DNA of 64,000 nt from Coriobacteriaceae bacterium (GTDB lineage: Bacteria > Actinomycetota > Coriobacteriia > Coriobacteriales > Coriobacteriaceae). The translations under genes were made by a program, and so were the position numbers. Each line of letters starts with the position of its first letter. The stretch's first letter is position 1. The stretch is from assembly GCA_902363125.1 (NCBI GenBank), contig CABIZD010000009.1, forward strand, positions 1 through 64,000, written 5' to 3'. Shown in pieces: positions 55,379 through 63,991 of this stretch. A model generated the notes under the pieces. The model was not told the DNA's origin and searched no databases. It saw only the letters and a list, made by a program, of their open reading frames with translations.

Positions 55379-55643
55379 GTTTAACTTTAAAGAAGGGTCC
55401 CATCGGGGGCCCTTTTTTATTATCGAGAAAGGGCGCTGGGGATTCGAACCCGAGAGGGCACGGGCGTTAAGCAAACGCGAAAGCGTTTGTAGCCCGTGGG
55501 CGAAAAGCCGCCAGGCTTTGAAGCCGGAGGGCATGCGTAGCATGCCCGGACATCCCCAGCTCTCCGCCAGTATGAATTGAAAGAAGGGTCCCATTCAGGG
55601 CCCTTTTTTGATTAGGAGAATGTTAACTGGGGATTCGAACCCT
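55361..55643 (+). repeat. tRNA-Ser tail unit (period 191 bp) plus partial second antisense arm
   Basis: ATCCCCAGCTCTCCGCCAGT at 55361 recurs at 55552, with a second terminator after it. The spacer holds CTGGGGATTCGAACCC (55436-55451), a 16/16 reverse complement of the tRNA-Ser T-arm. Hairpin I here is CAAACGC-GAAA-GCGTTTG within CACGGGC/GCCCGTG, and hairpin III is GGGCATGC-GTA-GCATGCCC. After the second terminator the same 16 bases appear again (55627-55642), then the sequence passes into the dacA-like gene's terminator. Confidence 0.93.
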
Positions 55644-55644
55644 C

Positions 55645-55673
55645 AAAAAATGAGGCGCCCCGTTGGACGCCTC
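55645..55673 (-). terminator. Terminator of the D,D-carboxypeptidase gene
   Basis: Minus strand GAGGCG-TCCAACGGGG-CGCCTC followed by ATTTTTTG. Confidence 0.8.
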
Positions 55674-55701
55674 CTTTCAGCGAGTGTATTGTTCTTCGAC
55701 C

Positions 55702-57042
55702 TTACACCTCGGGTGCCTTGGCGACGGTCTCGCTTTCTGCTGTGAGTGGGCGGTTGTCGATGCGACGGCCCAAGCGATCGAGCTTCACGAGTAGCCATTC
55801 AATGGGATTCGGCCCTGCGCCTTCCTCGTCGGCAACCAGGTCCATGACGGCGATCTTGGTGCCGTCCTGCTTGAGCGTAACGCTACCCACCTTGTCGCCC
55901 ACATGCACCGTGCCCGAAAGATCGTCGTAGCTAACCTTTTCGGTCACCTCGCCGGCAAGGGAAAACACGGTCGCTTGCGCCGTGGGATCGGCGAGTGTGG
56001 CGTCGATCGTCTTATCCGTCCAATCGGTTTGGCCAATGCGCGCCATAAGCGGGTTGCCGTTGGCGGTCTTTTCCTGTGTGTTGGCGATTGCGACCGTCAC
56101 CTTGTGGCCGTAGTACCAGTTGGCAAGGGTGGCGGTATCGGTAAAGCGCTGGTCGGTGGTGGTGGAGTTCAAAACGACGGTGTAGATCTCGTCGCCGTCG
56201 CGGTTGTAGGCGCTTGTGAAGCAGTAGCCCGCGTCGTCGGTGGTGCCGGTCTTGCCGCCAATGTTGCCATCTTGGCCCAGCAAATAGTTATGCGTGTCCA
56301 TGGAATGCGAATGGTCGGTGCCGTCGGCGCCCGTGACCTCGATCCAGGAATCCTCGCTCGCTACGACCTCGCGGATCGTATCGTTTTTCATGGCCTCCTG
56401 CATCATCAGCGCTACGTCGTGTGCGGTTGAGTGCATATCGCCAGCCCACTCATCAAAGTCCAGACCATGCGGGTTTTCAAAAAGCGTACCGGTGCAGCCG
56501 AGCTTCTTAGCGCGCTCGTTCATGGCCTTCACAAAGGTTGCCTCGGCGTCTTTGGTCTTAGGCTCGATCTTCTTGCCCACATATTCGGCGAGCACGACGG
56601 CGGCGTCGTTGCCCGAGGGAATCATCAGGCCGCGCAGCGCCTGCTCCACGGTAAGCTCGTCACCTTCGAGCAAGCCGGCGGTCGAATTACCCACGGTGGC
56701 TGCGGCGTTGCTCACCGTGACCTTCTCGTCCATCTTGCAATTCTCGACGGTTAGGATTGCGGTCATGACCTTGGTGATCGAGGCGATTTTAACCTGCTCA
56801 TCGGCGCCGCGCCCATAGTAGACGGTGCCGTCTTTGCCCATGACGAGCGCATTGGTCGCATCGATATCGGGCAGATTTTCGGCCGTGATGCCGCGCGCAT
56901 CGGCGGTTTTGCCGCAAACATTGTCGGTCGTGAGTACTTGGGCGCCGGCGACGGTGGGCACGCCAGCGGCAAGGGCGATAGCGCAGACAAAGCCGGCGGC
57001 AAGCTGGGCTGAGCGCTTTGCAAAAGAGGTGAGGGACTTCAC
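55702..57042 (-). CDS. dacA: D-alanyl-D-alanine carboxypeptidase (PBP5/DacA type)
   Basis: 446 residues. Trims the terminal D-Ala of peptidoglycan stem peptides outside the membrane. The start is GTG 57042, giving a good signal peptide (MKSLTSFAKRSAQLAAGFVC then AIALAAGVPTVAGA). Active-site motifs are SITK (SxxK), SGN and KTG in IGGKTGTTDDAG. A C-terminal beta domain follows (about 320-420). There is no clear membrane anchor at the very C terminus. -10 TATACT at 57082-57087 supports this short start. It is divergent from a VanRS-like pair. Confidence 0.88.
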   Translation of the reverse strand: MKSLTSFAKRSAQLAAGFVCAIALAAGVPTVAGAQVLTTDNVCGKTADARGITAENLPDIDATNALVMGKDGTVYYGRGADEQVKIASITKVMTAILTVENCKMDEKVTVSNAAATVGNSTAGLLEGDELTVEQALRGLMIPSGNDAAVVLAEYVGKKIEPKTKDAEATFVKAMNERAKKLGCTGTLFENPHGLDFDEWAGDMHSTAHDVALMMQEAMKNDTIREVVASEDSWIEVTGADGTDHSHSMDTHNYLLGQDGNIGGKTGTTDDAGYCFTSAYNRDGDEIYTVVLNSTTTDQRFTDTATLANWYYGHKVTVAIANTQEKTANGNPLMARIGQTDWTDKTIDATLADPTAQATVFSLAGEVTEKVSYDDLSGTVHVGDKVGSVTLKQDGTKIAVMDLVADEEGAGPNPIEWLLVKLDRLGRRIDNRPLTAESETVAKAPEV

Positions 57043-57081
57043 AGATTTCGCTTTCGACGGGATGGTCTCTTCTGGAACTAG

Positions 57082-57110
57082 AGTATATCGTTTGCCGGTG
57101 TCGGAGATCA
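57082..57110 (-). promoter_or_regulatory. Promoter of the D,D-carboxypeptidase gene
   Basis: Minus strand TATACT (57082-57087) with TGATCT 17 bp upstream. The -35 is weak, so activation by a regulator is plausible. Confidence 0.5.
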
Positions 57111-57239
57111 TCGCGTGCGTGCGTGGCCCACATCCGCGCCCGAACGGGCACAAGGGTGCTTAAGGCCGACTTAATCACCCACGCTTGTTGTGTGTGGCAT
57201 GCGCCCCCTCGGGCATAATGGAGCGCGAGAGGAGCACGC

Positions 57240-57935
57240 ATGAACGAGCGCATTTTGGTAGTTGATGACGAAAAGGCCATCGCCGACTTGGTTGGTATCT
57301 ACCTTACAAAAGAAGGCTTTGACGTACAGGTCGCCTATAGCGGGGCCGATGCTGCCAAGGCAATCTTGGAGCAGGAGTTCGATCTTGCGCTGCTGGATGT
57401 CATGCTGCCCGATATCGATGGGCTTGAGTTGCTGCGTACGATCCGTTCCAGCCATACCTATCCCGTGATCATGCTGACGGCGCGCGATGCCCAGCAAGAC
57501 AAGATCGAGGGCCTTTCGCTTGGCGCGGACGATTACGTGGTTAAGCCGTTCCGCCCGCTGGAGCTCATCGCGCGCGTGCACGCTCAGCTTCGTCGCTACA
57601 CCAGCTACGGTAGCCGTGCGCAGGCGGCCGAGTCGCCGACCATTCAGCTCGACGGCTTGGAGATCAACCGCGATGCTCGTTCCGTAACGGTGGACGGTTC
57701 ACCGGTTCGCCTCACGCCCATCGAGTATTCCATCTTGCTGTATCTGGTCGAGCATCGCGGCAGCGTGGTGGCCGTGGAGGATCTGTTCCGCGCGGTGTGG
57801 AACGAGGATTTTATGCCCGGCTCCAACAATACGGTGATGGTGCATATTCGCCACCTGCGCGAAAAGATCGGCGATGATGCTCAAAAGCCGCGCTTTATCA
57901 AAAACGTCTGGGGCGTCGGCTACATAATCGAATAA
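57240..57935 (+). CDS. OmpR-family response regulator (VanR-like)
   Basis: 231 residues. Receiver domain with VVDDEK and the phospho-acceptor Asp53 in LALLDVMLPD, Thr in MLTARD, and Lys in VVKPF. The C-terminal winged helix ends RFIKNVWGVGYIIE. GAGAGGAG precedes the ATG. It forms an operon with the kinase 25 bp downstream. Confidence 0.92.
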   Translation: MNERILVVDDEKAIADLVGIYLTKEGFDVQVAYSGADAAKAILEQEFDLALLDVMLPDIDGLELLRTIRSSHTYPVIMLTARDAQQDKIEGLSLGADDYVVKPFRPLELIARVHAQLRRYTSYGSRAQAAESPTIQLDGLEINRDARSVTVDGSPVRLTPIEYSILLYLVEHRGSVVAVEDLFRAVWNEDFMPGSNNTVMVHIRHLREKIGDDAQKPRFIKNVWGVGYIIE

Positions 57936-57960
57936 CGCCTTTGATGGTGGGGAAGTGGAT

Positions 57961-59199
57961 ATGACAAAAGAGGATAGGCAGGCATTCGAGGTGCCCGATC
58001 GACTCTTTGAATACGTGAGGTCGGTCGTCGACAACCGCGCGCTTGCAACGGTGCTGCTCTTTTTGCTGAGCCTGCTGCTGATTGGCATCGATAGCATCGC
58101 TGGAATCTTGGCGGTGCTGCTTGTCGGCTTTTTGCTGATCGATCGATTTGAAATCGTACGCCGCTGCGTGGTGATTGGCGGTGCCGCGTGGGCCATGACG
58201 TTGGCGATTGGCGCCATGGCACTCGGCGGCATCGAAGGGCCGGTGCTGTTCGATGCCGGCTTTGTATTCAACATGCTTGGCTTTGTGCTGGCGCTTGCCG
58301 TGTGCGTGCTGTTCTTTTGCGGCCGCGCCCTGTACTACCAGGGCTATGAGCAGGGCGAGCAGCATGCCGATTGTGTGCTGGCCGCTCGTATTCAAGATCG
58401 CCTGATCGATCACCCCGACACCTGGGACAACATCGACGGCGACTTCCTGGAGGTCGAGGGCGCACTCAACCGTGTGCGCGATCGCGAGCGCAAGGTGCAG
58501 CAGGCCTTGCGTGACGAGTCTCATCGCAAGGACGATCTGGTCACGTACTTGGCACATGACCTACGCACCCCGCTTGCCAGTGTGGTGGGCTATCTTTCGC
58601 TGCTTCAAGAGGCTCCTGAGCTGCCGGTTGAGCAACGTGCGCACTTTACGGGCGTGGCGCTCGACAAAGCGCACCGGCTCGATGCGCTCATCGAAGAGTT
58701 CTTCGATATCACGCGCTTTGACTTCCACGATATCGTGCTCACGCGCGGCTATGTTGATCTGGGGTTGCTGCTGGCTCAGGTGGCTGACGAGTTCTATCCC
58801 ATCCTCAACGAGCAGCATAAGGAAGCCCAGGTTGATATTCGCGAGGACCTGACGGTGCTCGTAGATGGCGATAAGATGGCCCGCGTGTTCAACAACATCA
58901 TGAAAAACGCCGTCGCCTATAGCTATGAGGGCTCGACTATCACGATTGAGGCCAGGCGCCAAGACGATGGCGGCGTGCGCGTGCGCTTTATCAATCAGGG
59001 CGATCCTATCCCTGCGGCTAAGCTCAAGGTGATCTTTGAGAAGTTCTATCGCCTGGATGCGGCGCGTGCGACCAATCGCGGTGGTGCCGGTTTGGGCCTT
59101 GCTATTGCCAAGGAGATCATCGCGGCACACGGCGGTACCGTTGCATGTGAATCGACGCCCGAACACACGATATTCACCATCGAGCTGCCCGCCGCATAG
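57961..59199 (+). CDS. Sensor histidine kinase (VanS-like)
   Basis: 412 residues. About four hydrophobic helices lie between residues 25 and 130, with little outside domain. A short coiled linker is followed by the H-box TYLAHDLRTPLASVVGYL with His199. The ATPase boxes are NNIMKNAVAYSYEG and GGAGLGLAIAKEI. The LAHDLRTPL form is typical of VanS-type kinases. ATG 57961 with GGGGAAG upstream. Its neighbour encodes a D,D-carboxypeptidase, so control of wall modification is a fair inference. No vanHAX-type genes are here. Confidence 0.9.
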   Translation: MTKEDRQAFEVPDRLFEYVRSVVDNRALATVLLFLLSLLLIGIDSIAGILAVLLVGFLLIDRFEIVRRCVVIGGAAWAMTLAIGAMALGGIEGPVLFDAGFVFNMLGFVLALAVCVLFFCGRALYYQGYEQGEQHADCVLAARIQDRLIDHPDTWDNIDGDFLEVEGALNRVRDRERKVQQALRDESHRKDDLVTYLAHDLRTPLASVVGYLSLLQEAPELPVEQRAHFTGVALDKAHRLDALIEEFFDITRFDFHDIVLTRGYVDLGLLLAQVADEFYPILNEQHKEAQVDIREDLTVLVDGDKMARVFNNIMKNAVAYSYEGSTITIEARRQDDGGVRVRFINQGDPIPAAKLKVIFEKFYRLDAARATNRGGAGLGLAIAKEIIAAHGGTVACESTPEHTIFTIELPAA

Positions 59200-59260
59200 C
59201 CAGCGTGCCCTTACAAACACTTGACAATGTGCTCACGTGCGTATGAGCCGCGATTCCTAC

Positions 59261-59288
59261 TATCGATACTGCTGAATTGATATCGATA
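59261..59288 (+). promoter_or_regulatory. Two TATCGATA copies, 20 bp apart, before pstB
   Basis: TATCGATA at 59261-59268 and 59281-59288. The repeat of a self-complementary 8-mer at two helical turns looks like a cooperative operator. The second copy overlaps the ribosome-site region. TTGACA lies upstream at 59221-59226. Confidence 0.45.
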
Positions 59289-59302
59289 TGGAGGTATGCG
59301 GT

Positions 59303-60178
59303 ATGACGGCTGCTGCGGCTGTGGAGCCCACGGAGCTTGAAGAACTCATGGAAGCGCAGGCCGAGGCCGCGCATGAGCGCGAGGTTGGGGACGCGACTCG
59401 CCCCACGGCAGAGGATCTTGCCGCCTCGCCGACGCGCATCGATGTCGAGGGCCTCGACCTGTTCTATGGCGACCACCATGCGCTCAAGGACGTGAATATC
59501 AAGATCCGCGACAAGCAGATCACCTCGTTCATCGGGCCTTCGGGCTGCGGAAAGTCCACGTTGCTGCGCTGCTTTAACCGCATGAACGACGGTATCAAGG
59601 ATTGCCGCATCGAGGGCAAGATTGCGCTCGATGGTCAAGATATCCTGGGCGATTACGACATCTGCCGTTTGCGCCAGCGCGTGGGCATGGTGTTCCAGCG
59701 CCCCAACCCGTTTCCCATGAGCATCTACGACAACGTCGCCTACGGTCCGCGCGGTATGGGTGTGCGCGATCGCGTCATGCTCGATGAGCTGGTCGAGGAC
59801 TCCCTTCGTCGCGCTGCGCTATGGGATGAGGTCAAGGACAAGCTCAAAGAGTCGGGTCTGGGTCTTTCGGGTGGACAGCAGCAGCGCCTGTGCATCGCCC
59901 GCGCACTTGCCGTACAGCCCGACATTCTGCTGATGGACGAGCCGACCTCGGCACTCGACCCTGTGTCGACGTTGGTGGTGGAGCAGCTGGCCTGCGAGCT
60001 CAAGGAGACCTGCACGCTGGTGGTCGTGACGCACAACATGCAGCAGGCCGCGCGTATTTCCGATTCGGTTGCGTTCTTTTTGCTGGGTGAGCTGGTGGAG
60101 CACGCGCCCACCGCGCAACTCTTCAAGAATCCGACCGATCCGCGCACCGCGGATTATTTGACGGGGCGTTTTGGCTGA
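59303..60178 (+). CDS. pstB: Phosphate ABC transporter ATPase PstB
   Basis: 291 residues, with a ~45-residue acidic N-terminal extension before the ATPase. Walker A is [13 protein letters not shown]. The PstB-specific stretch is [20 protein letters not shown]. The signature is [15 protein letters not shown] and Walker B is [19 protein letters not shown] 59303 has GGAGGT seven bases before it. pstS, pstC, pstA and phoU are not adjacent, so this copy is separated from the rest of its transporter, or serves another one. Confidence 0.92.
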   Translation: MTAAAAVEPTELEELMEAQAEAAHEREVGDATRPTAEDLAASPTRIDVEGLDLFYGDHHALKDVNIKIRDKQITSFIGPSGCGKSTLLRCFNRMNDGIKDCRIEGKIALDGQDILGDYDICRLRQRVGMVFQRPNPFPMSIYDNVAYGPRGMGVRDRVMLDELVEDSLRRAALWDEVKDKLKESGLGLSGGQQQRLCIARALAVQPDILLMDEPTSALDPVSTLVVEQLACELKETCTLVVVTHNMQQAARISDSVAFFLLGELVEHAPTAQLFKNPTDPRTADYLTGRFG

Positions 60179-60242
60179 CGCTGTCTTTTACAGGTGCCTT
60201 TAGGGTTAAGATGCGGTCATATCGGCCGCAAAGGGGTTCAAC

Positions 60243-60971
60243 ATGATCTATTACGTCGAGGACGATGACAACATCAGGGATTTGACAGTCTACGCGCTGC
60301 GCAAGCAGGGAATCGAGGCCGAGGGCTTTTCGTGCGATGGCGAGTTTAAAGCTGCCGTGGCGCGACGGGTGCCCGATGCTGTGCTGCTCGATATCATGCT
60401 GCCCGACACCGATGGCTTGGCGATTATGCGTCGTCTGCGTGCCGATCGCCTGACGGCGACGGTGCCCATCATGATGCTTACCGCCAAGGACACCGAGCTC
60501 GACAAGGTGATGGCGCTCGATGGCGGTGCCGACGATTACCTGACTAAGCCGTTTTCGCTCATGGAGCTTGCGAGCCGCTGCCGCGCACTGCTGCGTCGCG
60601 GCGGCATGGTCAAGCAGGCGAGCGATGTGCTCAGCGTGGGCGACATCGTGCTCTCGCCCAGCCATCGCGAGGTGACCGTTGCCGGCGAGCCGCTTAAGCT
60701 CACCCTGCGCGAGTTCGACCTGCTCGAGTACCTCATGCGCAAGCCCGGCGTGGTCTTTACCCGCGAGTCGTTGCTGCAGAGCGTGTGGGGCTGGGACTTC
60801 GACGGCGGTTCGCGCACCGTTGACGTGCACGTGCAGACGCTTCGCCAAAAACTGGGCGAGCATGCCAGCGCCATCGAGACCGTGCGCGGCGTGGGTTATC
60901 GCCTGGCCGAGCCTTCTGCCGGTGATGGTGCCGAAGGCGACGACACCGCGGCCACCGCATCGGAGGAGTAA
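60243..60971 (+). CDS. OmpR/PhoB-family response regulator
   Basis: 242 residues. The start is atypical (MIYYVEDDDNIRDLTVYALR), with the acceptor Asp50 in VLLDIMLPD, MLTAKD and LTKPF. The winged helix ends ETVRGVGYRLAE, followed by a 20-residue acidic tail. Position after pstB and before a PhoR-like kinase suggests phosphate control. Confidence 0.9.
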   Translation: MIYYVEDDDNIRDLTVYALRKQGIEAEGFSCDGEFKAAVARRVPDAVLLDIMLPDTDGLAIMRRLRADRLTATVPIMMLTAKDTELDKVMALDGGADDYLTKPFSLMELASRCRALLRRGGMVKQASDVLSVGDIVLSPSHREVTVAGEPLKLTLREFDLLEYLMRKPGVVFTRESLLQSVWGWDFDGGSRTVDVHVQTLRQKLGEHASAIETVRGVGYRLAEPSAGDGAEGDDTAATASEE

Positions 60972-60974
60972 CCC

Positions 60975-62399
60975 GTGGTCTTCGCCCCCCAGGGAAAACA
61001 TACGCTGTCGCACCGTGTTTTTGTGACGATCTTTGTCTGCGCCATGGCGGTTATCGTGGCGTTTACGGTGCTGGGTGCGTTCTTTGTGCAAAACACTTTG
61101 GCGGATGCCACGAGTGCCAATCTGGCGCAGGAAACCGAGCTCATTGCTGCCGCCCTCGACGAGCAGCAGGAGCCCATTCCGTTCTTGCGAAGCCTCGATC
61201 GCGAGGATCTTCGTATCACGCTGATCAATAAGGACGGATCTGTTGCCTACGACAACGAGGCGTCGCCTTCCACACTGCCCAACCATGGCGATCGCCCCGA
61301 GGTCATCGAGGCCTTTGAGAGTGGTTCGGGTTCCGCGGAGCGCGCAAGCTCTACACTCGACGAGATTATGCTGTATCGCGCCGTCACCCTTGATAACGGC
61401 CAGGTCGTCCGCTTGGCGCAGGCCCAGCCTGGTGTTGCGGCGATTTTGCTGTCGATGCTGGCGCCGATGCTGCTTATCGCAGCAGCGGGTGCGGTACTCT
61501 CGTTTTTTATGGCGCGCCGTGAGTCCCGTGCCATCATCGCGCCGTTGCAAGAGGTGGATTTGGATCACCCACGCCGTAGCTATGAGCACGCCTATGCCGA
61601 GATGGTCCCCATGCTTGAGCGTATCGAGTCGCAGCGCCAGGAACTCAAGCGCCAAATGGCGGTGCTAGCGGACAACGACCGTATGCGCCGTGAGTTCACG
61701 GCGAATATCACTCATGAGCTCAAGACGCCGCTTACGGCGATTTCGGGCTATGCCGAGCTCATCGCAAACGGCATGGTCGAGGGCGAGGACGACCTGCGCA
61801 ACTTTGGTGGTCGCATCTATCGCGAGGCGGGCCGCTTGGCAGCGCTTGTCAACGACATCCTTACGCTGTCTAACTTGGACGAGGCCGAACGTGCAACTGA
61901 AGGCGAGGCGGTGCCCATTGGGTCCACGGAACCTATTGAGCTCTCGCGTGCGATCTACGCGGTTGAGCAGCGTCTTGAACAGGTCGCCCGTCAAGCGAAT
62001 GTGACGATAAGTCATGAGACCAAGCCTGTGGTCATCGAAGGCGTGTCGCGCTTGATCGACGAGCTCATCTATAATCTGGCAAGCAACGCCATCCGCTACA
62101 ATCGACCCGGCGGTACGGTTACGTTGCAGTGCGGCACCAACGACGAAGGCCATCCGTTTCTCGCTGTCGCCGACACGGGAATCGGTATCGCGCCTGAAGA
62201 ACAGGGCAAGGTATTTGAGCGGTTCTATCGCGTGGACAAGAGTAGGTCCAAGGCACGCGGCGGAACCGGCCTGGGGCTTGCCATTGTCAAGCATGCGGCC
62301 CTGTATCATCACGCCACGCTCGATCTGTCGAGCGAGTTGGGCGTGGGAACCACCATTACGGTGACGTTTCCCATACAGCAGGACGAGCCATTCGCATAG
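60975..62399 (+). CDS. PhoR-like sensor histidine kinase
   Basis: 474 residues. Helix 1 (VFVTIFVCAMAVIVAFTVLG), an outside domain of ~110 residues, helix 2 (AAILLSMLAPMLLIAAAGAV), then a linker and H-box FTANITHELKTPLTAISGYA with His247. The N-box is LIYNLASNAIRYN and G-boxes are ADTGIGIAPEEQ and GGTGLGLAIVKH. GTG 60975 is driven by GGAGGAG, which overlaps the regulator's stop. Confidence 0.92.
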   Translation: MVFAPQGKHTLSHRVFVTIFVCAMAVIVAFTVLGAFFVQNTLADATSANLAQETELIAAALDEQQEPIPFLRSLDREDLRITLINKDGSVAYDNEASPSTLPNHGDRPEVIEAFESGSGSAERASSTLDEIMLYRAVTLDNGQVVRLAQAQPGVAAILLSMLAPMLLIAAAGAVLSFFMARRESRAIIAPLQEVDLDHPRRSYEHAYAEMVPMLERIESQRQELKRQMAVLADNDRMRREFTANITHELKTPLTAISGYAELIANGMVEGEDDLRNFGGRIYREAGRLAALVNDILTLSNLDEAERATEGEAVPIGSTEPIELSRAIYAVEQRLEQVARQANVTISHETKPVVIEGVSRLIDELIYNLASNAIRYNRPGGTVTLQCGTNDEGHPFLAVADTGIGIAPEEQGKVFERFYRVDKSRSKARGGTGLGLAIVKHAALYHHATLDLSSELGVGTTITVTFPIQQDEPFA

Positions 62400-62424
62400 C
62401 GATACAACATAGATATTGATGTAG

Positions 62425-62457
62425 ACGCCGCATTTGACTTTCGGGTGCGGCGTTGTT
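62425..62457 (+). terminator. Terminator after the PhoBR-like operon
   Basis: ACGCCGCA-TTTGACTTTCGGG-TGCGGCGT followed by TGTTG. The T-run is poor. Confidence 0.55.
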
Positions 62458-62594
62458 GCGCAATTTTACGGAGACTGCCGTCATTTTTACAGGAGGGCCT
62501 GTTTCTTATGTATAGAGTTTGGTCTCGGTAAAAAGATGCGATAACATACGGACAGTTTTGTCAATCCGAACTGGGGAAATGAAAGGCAAGCTGC

Positions 62595-63251
62595 ATGACC
62601 CTTCTCGAACTGTTCCAGCTGCTGAAGAAGCACCTCAAGCTGGTCATCACCCTTCCGGTGGTCTGCGCGATCGCCATGGGCATCGTGTCCTTCGTTGCGA
62701 TGGACAACACCTATACCGCGACGACGAGCATGTACATTCTCGCCAAGACCGACGATAGCGGTCAGATGAGCTACAACGATCTCTCGGCGAGCCAGATGCT
62801 TTCCAACGATATCGCCACGCTGCTGGATAGCGATAGCGTTAAGAGCGGCGCCGCCAAAGAACTGGGCCTCACCGATCTGGATGACTACAAGGTGTCTGTT
62901 TCCTCCGAGACCACCACGCGTGTCATTACGCTTTCGGTTACCGGCACCGATGCCAAGGAGACGGCTGAGGTCGCAAAGGCCATTGCCAGCTCGGTGAGTA
63001 CGGTCGCTCAGAACGTCGGTGCTGCCCAGAGCATCAACGTTATCGACGAGGCTAAGACCCCCGAAGCCCCCAGCGGCCCCAAGCGCACGCTGTATATTGC
63101 CGTCGCGTTCCTCGCCGGTATCTTTATCGCAGTTGCCTATGTCGTTTTGGCAGACATGCTCAATACCCGCATCCGCGGTGCCGAAGAGGCAGAAGAGCTC
63201 CTGGGTATTCCCGTTGTTGGCCGAATTCCGGCTATGAAAGGTGGTAAATAG
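62595..63251 (+). CDS. Wzz/YveK-type capsular polysaccharide chain-length protein (kinase activator)
   Basis: 218 residues. An N-terminal helix (LVITLPVVCAIAMGIVSFVA) and a C-terminal one (LYIAVAFLAGIFIAVAYVVL) flank an outside domain, as in CpsC/CapA/YveK proteins. The proline-rich stretch before helix 2 (KTPEAPSGPKR) is also typical. It would activate the BY-kinase encoded next and help set polymer length. 195 bp of AT-richer sequence upstream probably holds the promoter of a capsule cluster extending beyond the window. Confidence 0.88.
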   Translation: MTLLELFQLLKKHLKLVITLPVVCAIAMGIVSFVAMDNTYTATTSMYILAKTDDSGQMSYNDLSASQMLSNDIATLLDSDSVKSGAAKELGLTDLDDYKVSVSSETTTRVITLSVTGTDAKETAEVAKAIASSVSTVAQNVGAAQSINVIDEAKTPEAPSGPKRTLYIAVAFLAGIFIAVAYVVLADMLNTRIRGAEEAEELLGIPVVGRIPAMKGGK

Positions 63252-63253
63252 GC

Positions 63254-63991
63254 ATGGCTAAGGCAAAGAACACCGATAAGCTCGTTGTGCAGAATGCCGC
63301 CAAGACCCTTCTGGCCAACATCCGCTTTGCGAGCGTGGACGACCCCATTCGCACCATCACCGTTACCTCCTCGATTCCCAACGAGGGCAAGTCTACGGTT
63401 TCCATTAATCTTGCTCAGGCAATCGCCACGAGCGGCAAGTCCGTGCTCCTGGTTGAGGCCGATATGCGCCGCAGGTCCCTTTCCGATATGCTTGGCGTTC
63501 GTTCGCGCGGCGGACTCTATGCGGTCCTTTCCGAGCAGATTTCCATTGACCAGGCAATTGTCGAGACGGGTCAGAAGAACTTCTACTTCCTCGATGCCGA
63601 GCCGCACATTCCCAATCCTGCCGACATCATCGTCTCTCACCGCTTTGCCAAGCTGGTAAAGGCACTGTCCGCCAAGTTCCAGTACGTCATCTTCGATGCT
63701 CCTCCGGTCGGCACCTTCATCGATGCTGCCGAGATTGCTAGCCTGACCGACGGCACGCTGTTCGTGGTGCGCGAGGACTTTACCAAGCGCGAAGAGGCGC
63801 TCAACGCCATCGGTCAGCTTAAGAAGTCCGAGAAGGTCAAGCTCATCGGTACCGTTATGAACTACTGCGAGACCGAGACCAGCGAGTACTACTATTCTTA
63901 CTACACCAAGGACGGTAAGAAGGTTAAGAAGGGCTCCGACGATCAGGGCACTTCCAAAAAGGGCATCTTCACCAACCGAGCAAACGTTTAG
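63254..63991 (+). CDS. Bacterial tyrosine kinase (CpsD/CapB/YwqD type)
   Basis: 245 residues. Walker A is SIPNEGKSTVSINLA at about residue 39-53, and Walker A' is VLLVEADMRRRSLSDMLG. FDAPPVG is Walker B. The tail has a tyrosine cluster (TSEYYYSYYTKDGKK), the autophosphorylation site. It starts 2 bp after the Wzz-like stop. Together the pair controls capsule or exopolysaccharide export at the membrane. Confidence 0.92.
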   Translation: MAKAKNTDKLVVQNAAKTLLANIRFASVDDPIRTITVTSSIPNEGKSTVSINLAQAIATSGKSVLLVEADMRRRSLSDMLGVRSRGGLYAVLSEQISIDQAIVETGQKNFYFLDAEPHIPNPADIIVSHRFAKLVKALSAKFQYVIFDAPPVGTFIDAAEIASLTDGTLFVVREDFTKREEALNAIGQLKKSEKVKLIGTVMNYCETETSEYYYSYYTKDGKKVKKGSDDQGTSKKGIFTNRANV

